From NCBI GenBank assembly GCA_021521415.1, contig JAIQDT010003842.1:62001-126000 (forward strand): 64,000 bases of DNA, given 5' to 3'. This DNA comes from Bidens hawaiensis (taxonomy: Eukaryota > Streptophyta > Magnoliopsida > Asterales > Asteraceae). A program made the position numbers and the translations under genes. The notes under the pieces are model-generated. The model saw only the letters and a program-made list of their open reading frames with translations, was not told the origin of the DNA and searched no databases. How positions within the stretch are numbered: the stretch's first letter is position 1; each line of letters opens with the position of its first letter. Below, piece after piece: positions 1 to 12,800 of this stretch.

Positions 1-2
1 TG

Positions 3-3000
3 CTAAGAACGGCCGAAGCGGGAATGGGTAAAAAGGTTTTACCCGTTCTAACAATCGATGAAGGGAAAAGGGGACATAACTCCAAACCCAAAGCAAGTTT
101 TGCTAAGGGCAAGGGCCACGTCCAAGGAAAGGGAAAGAGGAAAGCCATCACGCCCTACAAACCGAAGGAAAAGAAGCAAAAGGTTGCGACGCAAGATCCA
201 TGCTTTGAGTGTGGAGAGATAGGTCATTGGAAAAGGAATTGTCCGACCTATCTCAATGCATTAAAAGATAAGAGGGATGCGGGGCATACCTCAGGTATTA
301 TCTTTACTATATATGTTGAACTGAATGTTATTTCTTCAAATACATGGGTACTTGATACCGGATGTGGAACTCACATTTGCAATTTGTTGCAGGGGTTCAA
401 AAGAAGTAAACAACTCAACAAAGGGGACATTAGTCTCTTTATGGGCAATGGAGCAAAAGTTGAAGTCCAAGCTCAAGGAGACTACATGTTAAAGCTTCCA
501 AGTGGTTTGGAAGTAATTTTGAAGAATGTTTTGTATGCTCCTAAGTTAAGGAGAAACATTATTTCCGTGTCCCTTTTAAAACAATGTGGCTTTGATTTTA
601 AATTTATGGATTATGATATTCATGTTTTGATGAATGGCATATTTTATTTTAAAGCTATACCCATGAATGGTATATATGAAATAGATCAAAGTGGTATGTC
701 ACATAGTAGTTCAATGTACAATGTCAACACCAAGAAACTCAAGAAGGACTTGGGTGATCCCTATCTTTGGCATTGTCGCCTTGGACATATAAGCAAGAAT
801 CGCATGCAAACTCTTCGCAAGAGTGGTATTCTAGAAACAAATGAGTATGATTCATTTGATGTATGTGAATCTTGTTTACAAGGCAAAATGACAAAGCAAC
901 CCTTTAATAAAACTTTTGAAAGGTCAAAAGAATTATTGGGTATCATACATTCGGATGTATGTGGTCCTTTTAGACCAATGACTAGGAATGGTGAAAGATA
1001 CTTCATTACCTTTATTGACGATTATAGTCGATATGGTTATGTGTACTTAATGAAACACAAAGATGAAGCTTTTGAAATGTTCAAAGACTTCAAAGCTGAA
1101 GTAGAAAGACAACTCAAGACCACAATCAAAGTACTTCGTAGTGACAGAGGAGGTGAATACCTAAGTGATGTTTTTCAAGATCATCTTAAGAGTTGTGGAA
1201 TTATTTCACAACTTACTCCACCTGGAACACCACAACATAATGGTGTGTCTGAAAGGAGAAATCGTACCCTATTAGATATGGTTCGATCGATGATGGCTAG
1301 AAGCAGTTTACCTCTATCATTTTGGGGCTATGCTTTACTTTCCGCTGTTCGCATATTGAATATGGCTCCAACCAAGAAAGTGGAGAAGACACCTTTTGAA
1401 ATATGGCATGGAAAGGCTCCATCGCTATCATTCTTAAGAGTTTGGGGTTGTGAAACTTATGTAAAGCAATACACCCCAAACAAATTAGAAGTCCGATCCA
1501 CTAAATGTATCTTTATAGGTTATCCTAAAGATGATATAGGATATTACTTTTACGACCCTAGTGAGCAAAATGTTATTATTGCTCGAAAGGGTAAGTTCTT
1601 GGAAACTAAGTTCCTTGAGGAAGGAACTAATAGTAGAACAGTGAAATTTGATGAGGATCAAGAATCACAAGATGATACACAATTGGTTGATACTAGCACT
1701 CAACAAGAGGTTGTTGAAAGTGATCAAGTGGTTGATCAAAACACACAAAACGTTCGCAGATCTGGTAGAGTTAGCAATCCACCTGAAAGATATGGATTTT
1801 TTGTAGAAGGTTGCTACGTGGTAGATTCTGATGAACCAACCACATACCGTGATGCAATGTCCAAGAATGATTGTGACAAATGGCTTGAAGCCATGAACGT
1901 TGAGATGCAATCCATGTATGACAACCAAGTTTGGGAATTGGTTGAACTACCACTCAACTCCAAAGCTGTTGGAAGTAAGTGGGTTTTCAAAAGAAAAACT
2001 GATATGCATGGAAACTTGGATACTTATAAAGCAAGACTTGTAGCTAAAGGTTTCACTCAAACTCAAGGGGTTGATTATGATGAAACTTTTTCGCCTGTGG
2101 CAATGCTAAAGTCTATTAGGATATTATTTGCCATAGCTGCATATTATGATTATGAAATTTGGCAAATGGATGTCAAGACCGCTTTCCTAAATGGATATCT
2201 TGAGGAAGATGTCTATATGGTTCAGCCTGAAGGTTTTGTCGATCCGAAACATCCTAATAAAGTATGCAAGTTAAAGAAATCAATCTATGGATTGAAACAA
2301 GCATCTAGAACTTGGAATCATCGTTTTGATGAAGAAATCAAAAATTTTGGATTCATCAAGAACGCTGATGAGGCTTGTGTGTATAAAAAGGCTAGTGGGA
2401 GTATAATTACCTTCTTAGTATTGTATGTCGATGACATTCTACTATTTGGAAATGACATTCCAACCATGGAAAGCGTTAAGGCTTGGCTTGGAAGTAGATT
2501 TTCCATCAAGGATCTTGGTGAAGCTGCCTATATTTTGGGAATAAAGATCTATAGGGATAGGTCAAGGCGCTTGATAGGTTTGAACCAAAGTACATACATT
2601 GATAAAATCTTGAAAAGGTTCAAGATGGAAAACTCCAAGAAAGGTTTTGTACCTATTCAAAGAGGGACTATATTGAGTTCAGCTCAATGTCCAAGCTCAA
2701 AGGGTGAGCAAGAAACAATGAAACAAATCCCATATGCTTCTGCTATAGGATCCATCATGTATGCGATGATATGTACTAGACCGGATGTGTCATGCGCTTT
2801 GAGCATGACAAGCAGATACCAACAAAATCCAGGAAACAGTCATTGGATGGCTGTTAAGAACATATTGAAATACCTTAGGAGAACTAAGGATATGTTTCTG
2901 ATATATGGATCTGGTGAGGAGGAACTCGCTATAAAAGGTTACACGGATGCGAGCTTCCAAACTGATCGAGATGATTCTCGATCACAATCTGGGTATGTGT

Positions 3001-3416
3001 TCACTCTTAATGGAGGAGCTGTCTCTTGGAAGAGCTCAAAACAGGAAGTGGTAGCATTGTCCACTACAGAATCAGAATACATCGCCGCTTCATTGGCAGC
3101 TCAGGAAGCTGCATGGTTGAAGAAATTCATTACTGATCTAGGGGTGGTCTCTTCCATTCAAGACCCCCTAGAAATCTTTTGTGACAACGAGGGTGCGATT
3201 GCACAAATCAAGGAACCTCGTTCGCACCAAAAGACAAGGCACATAGAGCGGAGATTCAACTACATAAGGGATGAAGTTGAAAAGGGAAAGATATGTATTC
3301 GCAAAGTTGGAACTGATCAAAATCTTGCGGATCCATTCACGAAGCTCCTAGAAAGACCGAAACATGAGCGTCATGCGAGTGGCTTAGGACTTCGATATTC
3401 TAGTAATTGGATTTGA
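3..3416 (+). CDS. Copia-1 gag (C-terminal) - pol polyprotein, partial
   Basis: The frame is open to the left edge, so the ATG at 24 is internal and the true start is upstream. Numbering from that ATG: CCHC zinc knuckle CFECGEIGHWKRNC (about 60-73); aspartic protease WVLDTGCGTHIC, catalytic Asp about 111; a GAG-pre-integrase/HHCC zinc region about 248-287; integrase core with candidate catalytic residues in IHSDVCGPF, LRSDRGGEY and PPGTPQHNGVSERRNRTL (about 311, 373, 409); reverse transcriptase with YVDDILLFG (about 803); and a C-terminal RNase H with TDASF and STTESEY. The protein processes itself and copies and integrates the element. There is no internal stop or frameshift over 1,130 codons, which is unusual in this window and suggests a fairly recent copy. 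Only gag upstream of the zinc knuckle is missing. Confidence 0.95.
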   Translation, partial: LRTAEAGMGKKVLPVLTIDEGKRGHNSKPKASFAKGKGHVQGKGKRKAITPYKPKEKKQKVATQDPCFECGEIGHWKRNCPTYLNALKDKRDAGHTSGIIFTIYVELNVISSNTWVLDTGCGTHICNLLQGFKRSKQLNKGDISLFMGNGAKVEVQAQGDYMLKLPSGLEVILKNVLYAPKLRRNIISVSLLKQCGFDFKFMDYDIHVLMNGIFYFKAIPMNGIYEIDQSGMSHSSSMYNVNTKKLKKDLGDPYLWHCRLGHISKNRMQTLRKSGILETNEYDSFDVCESCLQGKMTKQPFNKTFERSKELLGIIHSDVCGPFRPMTRNGERYFITFIDDYSRYGYVYLMKHKDEAFEMFKDFKAEVERQLKTTIKVLRSDRGGEYLSDVFQDHLKSCGIISQLTPPGTPQHNGVSERRNRTLLDMVRSMMARSSLPLSFWGYALLSAVRILNMAPTKKVEKTPFEIWHGKAPSLSFLRVWGCETYVKQYTPNKLEVRSTKCIFIGYPKDDIGYYFYDPSEQNVIIARKGKFLETKFLEEGTNSRTVKFDEDQESQDDTQLVDTSTQQEVVESDQVVDQNTQNVRRSGRVSNPPERYGFFVEGCYVVDSDEPTTYRDAMSKNDCDKWLEAMNVEMQSMYDNQVWELVELPLNSKAVGSKWVFKRKTDMHGNLDTYKARLVAKGFTQTQGVDYDETFSPVAMLKSIRILFAIAAYYDYEIWQMDVKTAFLNGYLEEDVYMVQPEGFVDPKHPNKVCKLKKSIYGLKQASRTWNHRFDEEIKNFGFIKNADEACVYKKASGSIITFLVLYVDDILLFGNDIPTMESVKAWLGSRFSIKDLGEAAYILGIKIYRDRSRRLIGLNQSTYIDKILKRFKMENSKKGFVPIQRGTILSSAQCPSSKGEQETMKQIPYASAIGSIMYAMICTRPDVSCALSMTSRYQQNPGNSHWMAVKNILKYLRRTKDMFLIYGSGEEELAIKGYTDASFQTDRDDSRSQSGYVFTLNGGAVSWKSSKQEVVALSTTESEYIAASLAAQEAAWLKKFITDLGVVSSIQDPLEIFCDNEGAIAQIKEPRSHQKTRHIERRFNYIRDEVEKGKICIRKVGTDQNLADPFTKLLERPKHERHASGLGLRYSSNWI

Positions 3417-4182
3417 TCTATTTTGTATTAAAGTTTAAAAGACTTTTGTAATTTAACTCTTTTATATGATTATGGAATCTTGAGTTAAATTCTAATTTTG
3501 CATGTTTAATCCATGAATAAGTTATCTTATTCTAAAAGTCCGTAGTCGATCACATTTGTGGGAACAAATATGAAGCAAGACTATTATGAACTAGGATTGG
3601 TGGATATTCATAAGGAATGAATATAGAACATAGGTATGCTGCCAAGGTTCATAGATATTTGTGGGATACAAATATTGGACTGACCCGCTCTCAATATTAC
3701 TACATGGAGTCGATTGACCTGATCATTAGTAATTTTGAGTAAAGGAGAATTTCATATTATCCTTAGACCTGAGATGTATACTGGGTCTTGATTTTCACCA
3801 AGTATTACACTTTGACTCTCCCCTTCGCTATTCGTAAAAGATGGTACATAAGGATGAGCTCGGGTGGAGTATAAAGTGATAGTGAGAGGCGTATACAGTC
3901 AAGAAGGAATTTGTTCCTCTTATGTGTTGAGAGTTTAGATGTCTAAGGCCTGATAAAGTTGAATTGTAAAGAGAATGATCACCTATGTCTCTTAGATCCA
4001 ACATGACATCTAGTAACAAAGGGATATAATGATAGATTCACCTAAATCATATCAAGTAAGGGACTTGAAGGGATGATGTTATTGAATGGCACTTCGTCAA
4101 ACACATTAGGGGTGGTGAACTGTTGTTAGGCAGTATTCACCACTTGCATTAATTTTCTATGTATCTCGTGCAAGTGGGAGAT
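3417..4182 (+). other. Copia-1 non-coding stretch between pol and 3' LTR
   Basis: About 770 bp from the pol stop to the LTR without a credible reading frame. It ends in a purine-rich tract (caagtgggagat, 4171-4182), the expected plus-strand primer, directly against the TG of the LTR. I see no env-like frame. Confidence 0.7.
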
Positions 4183-5060
4183 TGTTGGAATTACGTATGC
4201 CCGAGACACATACTTATACTAATGTGGCTAACTGTGTTTGATCCAAGTCGGGTCATACCCAATAACAAGCTAGACAACACCAAATGTATTCTTTAATGAT
4301 TTGATCATTTAAACGAATACCGAACACTACGTGTTTAGAAAATTGGTTTTCTAAACAAACACACTTGATAATTTAAATAAATTATCTGGATAATTTATTT
4401 ATATAAATTAATTATTTAATTGGTTAAATAATTAAGATAGCATGCATGATTTATAAAATTATTTTTATAAAGTATAAGATGGAGATGGAGATGTTTTAAT
4501 TGTTAAAACAAAAACAAAAAAAAAAAAACAAAACCGGCCACCCATGTGGGGTGGTGGTTTTACCCAATCAAATGCCTTGTCTCCATGTGATGACAAGTTG
4601 ATTTATCTCCACATCCAAGACATGCAATTGTATCTTTAAATTTTGAATTTTTCAAGTGTTGAATTAAGTTCATACTCTCTCTCTCCCTCTCAAAACTCAC
4701 GGCCCCTTTTGGGCAGAAAATTGGGAGTCTTTGGGAGCTCATATAGTGTTCATAAATCCTAGCAATTACTTGGTGTTGTCACAAATAGCTTGGGGTATCA
4801 CACTCTTGAGGTCTTCTTCTTTGGAGGCTTGTCATTCATCCACCATCTCCTTCAACAAATCACGTGTTCTTCTAAAGGTAGAAGAAGGTACAATTTACAT
4901 TTGTGAGCATCTTGTTCTTGTAATTTTGATCCTTGTTCTTTGGGTTTTAGTTTTAACATAATGGTATGTTCATAACAAGTTTTAAAATCTAAGCTTCCGT
5001 TGCGTTTTCATGTTAAATATGGTTAACTTGAACTTTGATAATCTTGTATAAAACCCAACA
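4183..5060 (+). repeat. Copia-1 3' LTR (878 bp)
   Basis: It begins TGTTGGAATTACG and ends AAAACCCAACA, so the termini form the inverted repeat TGTTGG/CCAACA. The interior has an AT-rich block (about 4370-4480) and an A-rich run (about 4505-4535). It is preceded by the polypurine tract and followed at once by foreign gypsy sequence. The partner LTR is outside the window, so insertion age cannot be judged here. Confidence 0.9.
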
Positions 5061-5099
5061 AAACTCCCATGGCCAAAAGCTCCAATAATCCGGCAGTGA

Positions 5100-8000
5100 C
5101 CTAATGCGGATCAGAGCAAATCCTGTGACTTCCACGGGACAAAGGGTCACAACACTGAGGAGTGTACAACCTTGAAGGATATTGTTGAAACATTCGTCAA
5201 GGATGGAAGACTTGCACACCTTGTGGCATCAATCAAGAATGGAGGGAGGAATGATAACCGGTACAAAGGCAACGGACGAAAGCCCATTGACATCAGCATC
5301 CACATGGTTCATAGTAACATCAGAGGAAGAAAAAGACGAACGACAGAACCATGCGCGTGGAAGGAAGCTGAGGTGCGCTTCCCGCGAGTGCCAGGAGGAC
5401 CCAGCAAAGAAGGCCCTATCGTCATCAAATGCCAGCTGGGGCACTACATCACTTCCCGCACTCTTGCTGACAACGGCGCCTCGTCAACGGTTATGTACAG
5501 GCAGTTCTTCGACAAGCTAGACGACGAAGACAAGGAACGCCTGGAAACGGTCTACGCCTCAATGGAAGGGTTCAACGGCAGCACAAACACCCCCCTGGGT
5601 ATCCTATCTTTCCCCGTCATTCTCACGGACGGGAAACACTCCCGCACAGAAGACGTGGACTTTGTCGTGATGAAGAAGCCACACCACACATACGACATTC
5701 TCTTCGGGAGAGACGGGATGGCAAGATTCAATGCTGTGGTATTTTCAGTCCACGGCATGATGGGATGGCCAACAGCTGAGGGTGTAGCGATGATCATCGG
5801 TATTCCCCAGGTATGCATCGCATCTGTCTCATCTAAACCCAAACCAAAGATGGCTAAACCAACATTCACCGAACCAGAAAAATGGGCCCTCAATGGCAAA
5901 TACCTTGACCAGGCTGTTACCATTGGCCCAACAATCACTGATCCTACGCGCACCTTACTCAAACGCTTACTACAGAAAAATGCTGACATCTTCGCATGGA
6001 CACCAGCTGACATGACTGGTGTACCTCGAAGTAAAGCAGAGCATAAGCTCAAGTGTGACCCGGCTTTTACGCCAGTCATACAAAAGCGCAGAGTAATGGG
6101 GGTGGAACAAGCTAACGCGTGTAGAACCCAAGTCAAGGAACTCCTTGACGCGGGCATCGTACGCGTTAGTAGATATCAAACATGGGTTGCAAATCCCGTT
6201 ATGGTACTGAAGGCTAACAAACAATGGCGCATGTGCATAGATTTCAAAGATTTAAACAAAGCATGCCCCAAAGATTGTTACCCGTTACCCGAAATTGACC
6301 TCAAAGTGGATTCATTAGCACCGTTTCGCCTTAAATGCTTCCTTGACGCATATAAGGGGTACCATCAAATCTACATGGCCGTAGATGATCAGGACAAAAC
6401 CGCATTTCGGACGCCCGATGGCACATTTTGTTATCAAATGATGCCATTCGGACTTAAGAATGCAGGGTCCACATACCAACGCCTGATGGACAAAGAGTTT
6501 CATGCCCAAATTGGGAGAAACTTGGAAGTCTACATGGATGACTTGGTCATCAAAATCCCTGAGCCAGAAGCGATGTTGAAAGACATCGAAGAAACTTTCA
6601 ACACGCTCAGAAAGATAAACATGAAGCTCAACCCGAGCAAGTGTTCCTTTGGGATGGAAGAATGGAAGTTCTTAGGAGTCATTGTTACTAAAGATGGCTT
6701 CAGAGCGAATCCTGAAAAGGTCGAAGCCATTATCAAAATGGAATCACCTACTACCATCAAGTAAGCTCAGACACTGAATGGACGCCTAGTCGCACTTAAC
6801 CGCTTTTTGTCAAACCATGCGGATAGGTCGTTCCCAATCGTGTCAACATTGAGAAACTGTTTAAAGAAAACGCACTTCCGCCGGACACCATAAGCGGAAG
6901 CAGCTTTTCAGGAAATTCGGTCACGCTTGATCGAACTCCCAACGCTCACAGCACCTGAAGCGGGGGAGGAATTAATCATATACCTTTCCGCCACAGATAG
7001 AGCAACCGGGGCAGTCCTGCTAGTAGAGCGAAAAGGTATCCAGATGCCTATTTACTATGTTAGCCGTGTCCTAACAGACGTAGAAACCCGGTACTCTACC
7101 CTGGAAAAATTAGTCTTAGCACTTGTACAGGCTTCACGCAGGCTAAGACGATATTTCCAAGGTCACCCAATCACCATTCTCACCAACTTCAAACTTGCAA
7201 ACGTTCTAGGCAAACCCGAGTTATCGGGACGTCTAGCCAAATGGGCAATTGAGTTGGGGGAATATGCGATAAAATACAAGCCGAGACCAGCCATAAAAGG
7301 CCAGGTCTTGGCCGACTTTATTGCAGAAGTCCCCGCTTCGCTGGAGAAAGAGTGCCAGGAGGAGGCTCAACCCTCCCCAGCACAGGACATCAATGATGTC
7401 TGGCGACTCTACACTGATGGAGCAGCCAGCAACGAGGGTTCAGGCGCAGGGTTGAAACTAACCAACCCAGCAGGCCAAGAATACACTTACGCTATTCAAC
7501 TGGATTTCCCAAGTACGAATAACGAAGCAGAGTATGAAGCATTCTTGGCCGGGCTGAGGATTGCGCTTAAGATGGGAGTGAAAAACTTGGAAGCCCACGT
7601 AGATTCCATGTTAGTAGCCAACCAAATAAATGGGACGTACACGGCCGTGAACAATACAATGGCCCTGTACCTCGCACAGGCAAAAACCCTTATGCGCGAT
7701 TTTAACGATTGTAAAGTCATACACGTCAAGCGTAGCGAAACAAATCTGCGGATGCGTTAAGCAAGCTTGCATCGTTAGCCTTCACCCATTTGGGTAAGGA
7801 CATCCGCATTGAACTCCTTGGAGCACCATCAGTCCCGCACAAGGAAATTTGTGTCATCCAAACCGGCACAGAAACGTGGATGACACCGATAATAAATTAC
7901 CTTGCAGCGGGTATACTACCAGAGTCAAAAACACAGGCAAGAAAAATACGCTGTAAAGCACTGAATTATCAACTCATAGATGACATCCTTTACAGACGTA

Positions 8001-9070
8001 ACTTTCTTGGCCCACTCCTAAGATGCGTGGACAACCAAGATGCTGGCTACCTCCTAAGGGAAGTACACGAGGGCATCTGTGGAGTACACGCAGGTCCACG
8101 CGCTGTTGTAGCTAAGCTAAACAACGCGGGATACTTTTGGCCGGGGATGCATACGGATGCGCTGGCATACATCAGAAAGTGTAGGTCTTGCCAGCTCTAC
8201 GCACCCAACACGCATCGCCCGAAGAATGAACTTGTTCCAGTCACCTCTTCGTGGCCATTTCAGAAGTGGGCCATCGATGTGACAGGCCCATTTCCCACAG
8301 CAGCAGGAAACGTTCAGTTCCTAGTGGTAGCCAGCGACTACTTCACCAAGTGGATAGAAGCAAAACCCTTAGCCCAAACAACCAAAAACATATTAAAAAA
8401 TTTATTTGGGAATTTATTATTTGTCGTTTTGGACTTCCACAGACTTTGGTGAGCGATAACGGCACCAACTTTGCTGACAAGAAGCTACAAAAGTGGCTGG
8501 AAGAACTTCAAATCACCCACACCTTTACCTCAGTGGCACACCCGCAAGGTAACGGTGAGGTGGAAAGAGCAAATAAAAGCATCGTCGAAGGCATAAAGAA
8601 AAGACTCTTGGAACATAGATCCGGCTGGGTGGACGAAGTACCACACGTCCTTTGGGCAAACAGAACGCTGAAAAAGGCCAGTACGGGAGAAACCCCGTTC
8701 AGCCTCACTTATGGCACTGAAGCCATGGTCCCCGGTCGAAATTGGTTTACCATCACCAAGGGTTTTAATTCAGCCAGAAGACAATGATGCGGAAAGACGG
8801 TTAGACCTTATGCTAACCGAAGAACGCAGAGACTTAGCCGCAGCGCGTGAAGAGAACTACAAGCGACAAATGCAAAAGTACTACAACACGCGGGTAAAAC
8901 TCTGCAACTTCAATGTAGGAGACTACATATTGCGTAACAACGAGGCTTCAAACCAAGAGCGCCCAGGAAAGCTGGCACCGGTCTGGGAAGGACCGTACAT
9001 TATCAAAGAAGTTTTGGGAAAGGGCGCATACCGGCTCGATGGCACTCCCATCCCAAGAACATGGAACTGA
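5100..9070 (+). pseudogene. Tat-element gag end - protease - RT - RNase H - aRNase H - integrase, decayed
   Basis: Gag ends with a zinc-finger-like CDFHGTKGHNTEEC at about 5124-5165. The protease has LADNGASSTVMY (about 5460). The RT has YMDDLVIKI (about 6530) and a preceding conserved block (about 6230-6450). The first RNase H runs about 6900-7330. A second RNase H starts at about 7400 (LYTDGAASNEGSGAG, NNEAEYEAFLAGL) and is the archaeal-type domain of the Tat lineage. Integrase has an HHCC zinc region (about 8060-8200) and a core with WAIDVTGPFP, VSDNGTNF and HPQGNGEVERAN. Lesions: in-frame TAA at 6762 and 6891; frame changes near 7742, 8390-8402 (in an A-rich run) and 8735. The product cannot be made as one protein, so the copy depends on others for movement. 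Confidence 0.9.
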
Positions 9071-9300
9071 GCTCAATTACGCAAATGTTACATGTAGATC
9101 AATTCCAAACTTGTAAAGAAAAGGCCTAGAGCCACTTCTAATGGAAATGATTCTCCTTTCACATTGTGTTGATAGCCTTACCTTTATACTTATGAACTTC
9201 CCACACTAATATGCCGGTATTCACCGAATAATTATGGGAAGAAGTAAGTCGTTGCGTGTGGAAGGCGGCAAAACCCGCATAAACACATAAAACGGTAAAA

Positions 9301-9648
9301 ATTTCTAAGGAAAAGATAAGGAAAACCTTCACGCAGGTCAGTTATAGATGAAGTTTGGTCATCCCACTAAATGAAAGTGACGGTCCTACCCGCACAATCA
9401 TGATAGAGGAAACTAAACATTAACCTATTGACAACCGCGCGTCGAAAGGTTAACTTATTCAAAATACTTAGAAAATTTCTAAGGAAAAGATGAGGAAAAC
9501 CTCCACGCAGGTCAGATATAGGTAAAGTTTAGCCATCCTACTAATTGAAAGTGACGGTCTTACCCGCACAATCACGAAAGAGGAAGCAAAACTTTAACTT
9601 ATTATTTGCCACGTTGAAAAGTTAACTTATCCAAGTACTCAAGAAATT
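9301..9648 (+). repeat. Two tandem copies of a 174-bp unit in the Tat element
   Basis: Copies start at 9301 and 9475 with the shared opening atttctaaggaaaagat, and both contain agtgacgg followed by acccgcacaatca. A partial third start is seen near 9645. The stretch 9071-9300 between pol and the array holds nothing recognisable. Tandem repeats at this position are typical of Tat elements and can seed satellite arrays. Confidence 0.85.
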
Positions 9649-9705
9649 GCTAAGTTAAACCAAAATATGCGTGAAATAAACAAGGCAAGGCATTAACAAA
9701 TAATC

Positions 9706-9711
9706 TTTATT
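9706..9711 (-). terminator. AATAAA polyadenylation signal of the antisense gene
   Basis: The minus strand reads ggaataaagatt about 107 nt downstream of the antisense stop codon (9818-9820). Position and sequence fit a plant near-upstream polyadenylation element. The assignment rests on the match and spacing only. Confidence 0.55.
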
Positions 9712-9817
9712 CCATCAAAATTCAAATATTACAAGAATTGTCGGGCATGTACCCGCATACAAGAGAATCTGTGCAAAAATAAAAATCTACCCTAATGGTG
9801 GAAAGGGATCTAAAGGA

Positions 9818-12800
9818 TCAAGCTTCAGGACCACTCCCACTTGGACCCTCACCATCAGTAGAGTGTGGCGGTTCAAGGAAAGCCTTGAGGATAGCTAGCC
9901 CATCATCAGCAGCAGTAATCTTGTTCACCTTCTCCACCACCGGATGCGGGAAGGCAGCATACTGATTCACTGCTTGGTCATAAGCAGCTTCAGTATCCAC
10001 ATCATAAAGAGGGAAGTTGGAAGGCGGGATGCCTTGTTCAACAAACCCTAGACCAAGCAGGAAGCCAGCCTTTTCCCCATCCTCATGAGAAGCGTTGAGG
10101 GCTTCGCTCATTGCATCGTCATATGATGTGTTCGTAAAGACCCGATGCACAACCTACAAAACAGAAGTATATCAAACTCTTCTAAGTGTATGGAAAAGCG
10201 TAAGGAAATTTTGAAATTGCGCATACCTGCGACAACGCTTCTCGAAGAAGCCATTCCTTGGTAACCAGAGCCTCCTGTAGGGCAGCTTGAGCTTCATTAC
10301 GGGCGCGTTCGGTTTTGTTCTTTGTAAGGTTGGCAAGCAACACATCTTTGGCTGCAGCCTCTTCGACGCCCTTTAGCTTACTCTCAGTGTGGTCAAGCAC
10401 CCCCCTCTGGTCCAAGATCTCTTGGAGCTTCTTGGCATCTTCCATGGCCAAGGCATCATGAGACTGCTGGAGCCTCTCTAATTTGGCTTTAAGTTCCTCA
10501 TTCTCGATGCGTAGAGGCTCAGCAACAGCTTCAGCCTTGGTGGCCCTCTCGGTGCGTTCCGTGCAGTTTCCTTGTCCAACCGAAGCTGTTCGTTAACAGC
10601 TTGGGCAGCCTTGGAACGGGCCTCGAGCCGGGCCTGAACTTCAACCTCGAGGGCCTTGAAGGCCTTCTCCTTTTCCGCAGCAACGGCGGCAAGCTTCGCA
10701 TTCTCCTCCCGGATAGCCCGCGCCTGAGCCACTTCAAGGCTACGCGCCGTCTTTAACTTGTCGTTTTCACGACAAAGTAGCTCGACGCGCGGCTGCATCC
10801 GGGCGAGGAGGATTCGGAGCTCGTTGGACAGCCTACCTTCCTGGTAGCTGGCCATGGCCTCCCCTAGCGCACCGCTTGGGGCGGCGTGACGCGCCCATTC
10901 GACGCACTCCTCAGCAGTCCGGAGGGTCGTTCCCCGACGGATATTCCACCGAGGAGCGTACACCTCGTTGGAATCACGAACTGCAATAAAACAAAAAAAC
11001 AGTTAAGAGAAAGAAATGATAAAAGGGATATAGGCCAAAATAACCCTACGCACCTGTAGGGTCGACAACAGGCCGATAGCCACCAAACCCATCACCTAAA
11101 CCTAAGGGATATCCATCCAAAAGGTCAGGGAGACGGGAAGGAGGCAAGGATTGGCTAGACGCCCCAACCCCGAACGTACCTGAAGGACCGGCCGTAGTCG
11201 CCGGCGCCGAAGGAGGCATGGTGGAGGCCGCCGCAGTGGAAACCAGAGGAGGTGAACTCACCGGAGGTGAACTCACAACCGTGGATGTTGTTGCGGAAGA
11301 ACCCGCAAGAGAAATCACCGCCAGCTCAATGATGGATTCTGTGAAAATGGCACTGACAGCCGGCGGGGATGATGTTACAGTTGGAACAGTTGGCTCAACG
11401 GGATGAGCAACTGAACCAATACTGCTAACAGACGTAGCCACCTGGGTCATCGCCTCGGGTAGGTTGACCAAACCTACCTTCATGGGTCCAGAGCTGCTCC
11501 CTCCCGCTCCACTCTGGAATGCGGTAGCATCCACGCCTGCACGAAGACAAGATATATAAGTATAATGGCGGAAAGATATGCAGTTAAGATAAAGGACGTT
11601 TATACTTACGAGTCCTCTTGAGCTTGAAGGTGCGAACAGGCGGGGACGAACCCGATGGAGCCGGCCTCTTCACGCCGGTCACCGTCGCTGTACTGGGCTG
11701 CCCGGAGGTGACAGCTGTCTCAACCTCCAGAACAGTGGTCTCACCACCACCAGGGTTCCCCGCCGCCTCTTCACTCTCGGTCTCCGACTCAGACCGGTTC
11801 CCCTGATCAGCAGTTGAGGCGACCTTCGCCTTGCCCTTCCCGCCAGCAGCCTTATTCTTCCGCGCAAGGAAAGGACCATCTGCGGATTCCTCATCAGAAG
11901 ATGACAAGATTAGAGGAATTCCAGCAGAGGTTTGAGCATTGAGAGGGCGAGGGTTGAATAATCTTTTACCTGGTCGCGTGGCGCTCAGAATCTCGTGGCC
12001 TGGCGGGTAGGCCTCCACAAACCGATCCGCCTTCTGTTCAAGGATGGGCAAATCGTTCTCGTCAAGAGCACGAGTACCCAGCCGAGCGGGACCACCAGCC
12101 TCCCACGAATGCAGGAGCGATCGCAAGTCATTCCCTTCTGAAATAAAAAGAGAAACAGTTAGAAGAAACCTTAAATCAGCAAAGAAGACGGAGCATACCG
12201 TAAGGGATAAAGTTCAAACCGTATTCGAGGACTATGGGAATCTGTGGCGCCTCTGCCCCAGCATCCTTCCACACCCGGCTCATCCCGAGCATCACCATAC
12301 CGGACTCCGCAAAGCGGTAAACCGGAGTCTGGATCCGGGAAATCTTGGAGAACCATTTCGCCTCCTGGTAGTTGGAGGCGTGAAGGCTGGGGAGTGCTCT
12401 CCCGTTCTTGAATGTCATCGCTATGGGGACGACACGGGCAGAGATGTAAAAGAACTCCCGCTTCCAAGACCGAAGACTGCGCTCGGTAGCGCAGATCTTC
12501 AAACCCTTGATCCGGGTAACCAGGGTGTACCAACCTTGGATGCACCTCCAGGAGTAGAAGGTCATCAGGCGGTCGACATGGGGCTCAACGCCAAGAATGA
12601 GGCACACCCATTCAAAATGGCGGATCTTGGCGATCGCCATTGGGTGTACCTCCGTCAGGTGTACACCGTGTCTCTCCAAAACACGGTATACAAACTTCGT
12701 CAATGGGAACCTGAGATTCCCATAGACGAAGAAGGCAGCATATACCCTTATTTTGCCCTTGGGGGCATCATACACTGTCTGCTGAGGCTCAGGAAACTCA

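Larger units (their letters stand above)
1..5060 (+). mobile_element. Copia-1, Ty1/copia LTR retrotransposon, 5' part outside window
   Basis: The order gag zinc knuckle, protease, integrase, reverse transcriptase, RNase H is the Ty1/copia order (integrase before RT). The element ends in an LTR that starts TGTTGG and ends CCAACA, preceded by a purine-rich tract. The 5' LTR and N-terminal gag lie left of the window. At 5061 the sequence changes to the gag end of a Ty3/gypsy element, so Copia-1 was inserted inside that element and is the younger of the two. The 5 bp after the LTR (aaact) should be one copy of its target-site duplication; the partner is outside the window. Confidence 0.93.

Noticed and set aside
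5552..6157. A 201-codon minus-strand frame in the Tat element
   Set aside because: Complement of the protease-RT coding sequence, which has clear motifs on the plus strand.
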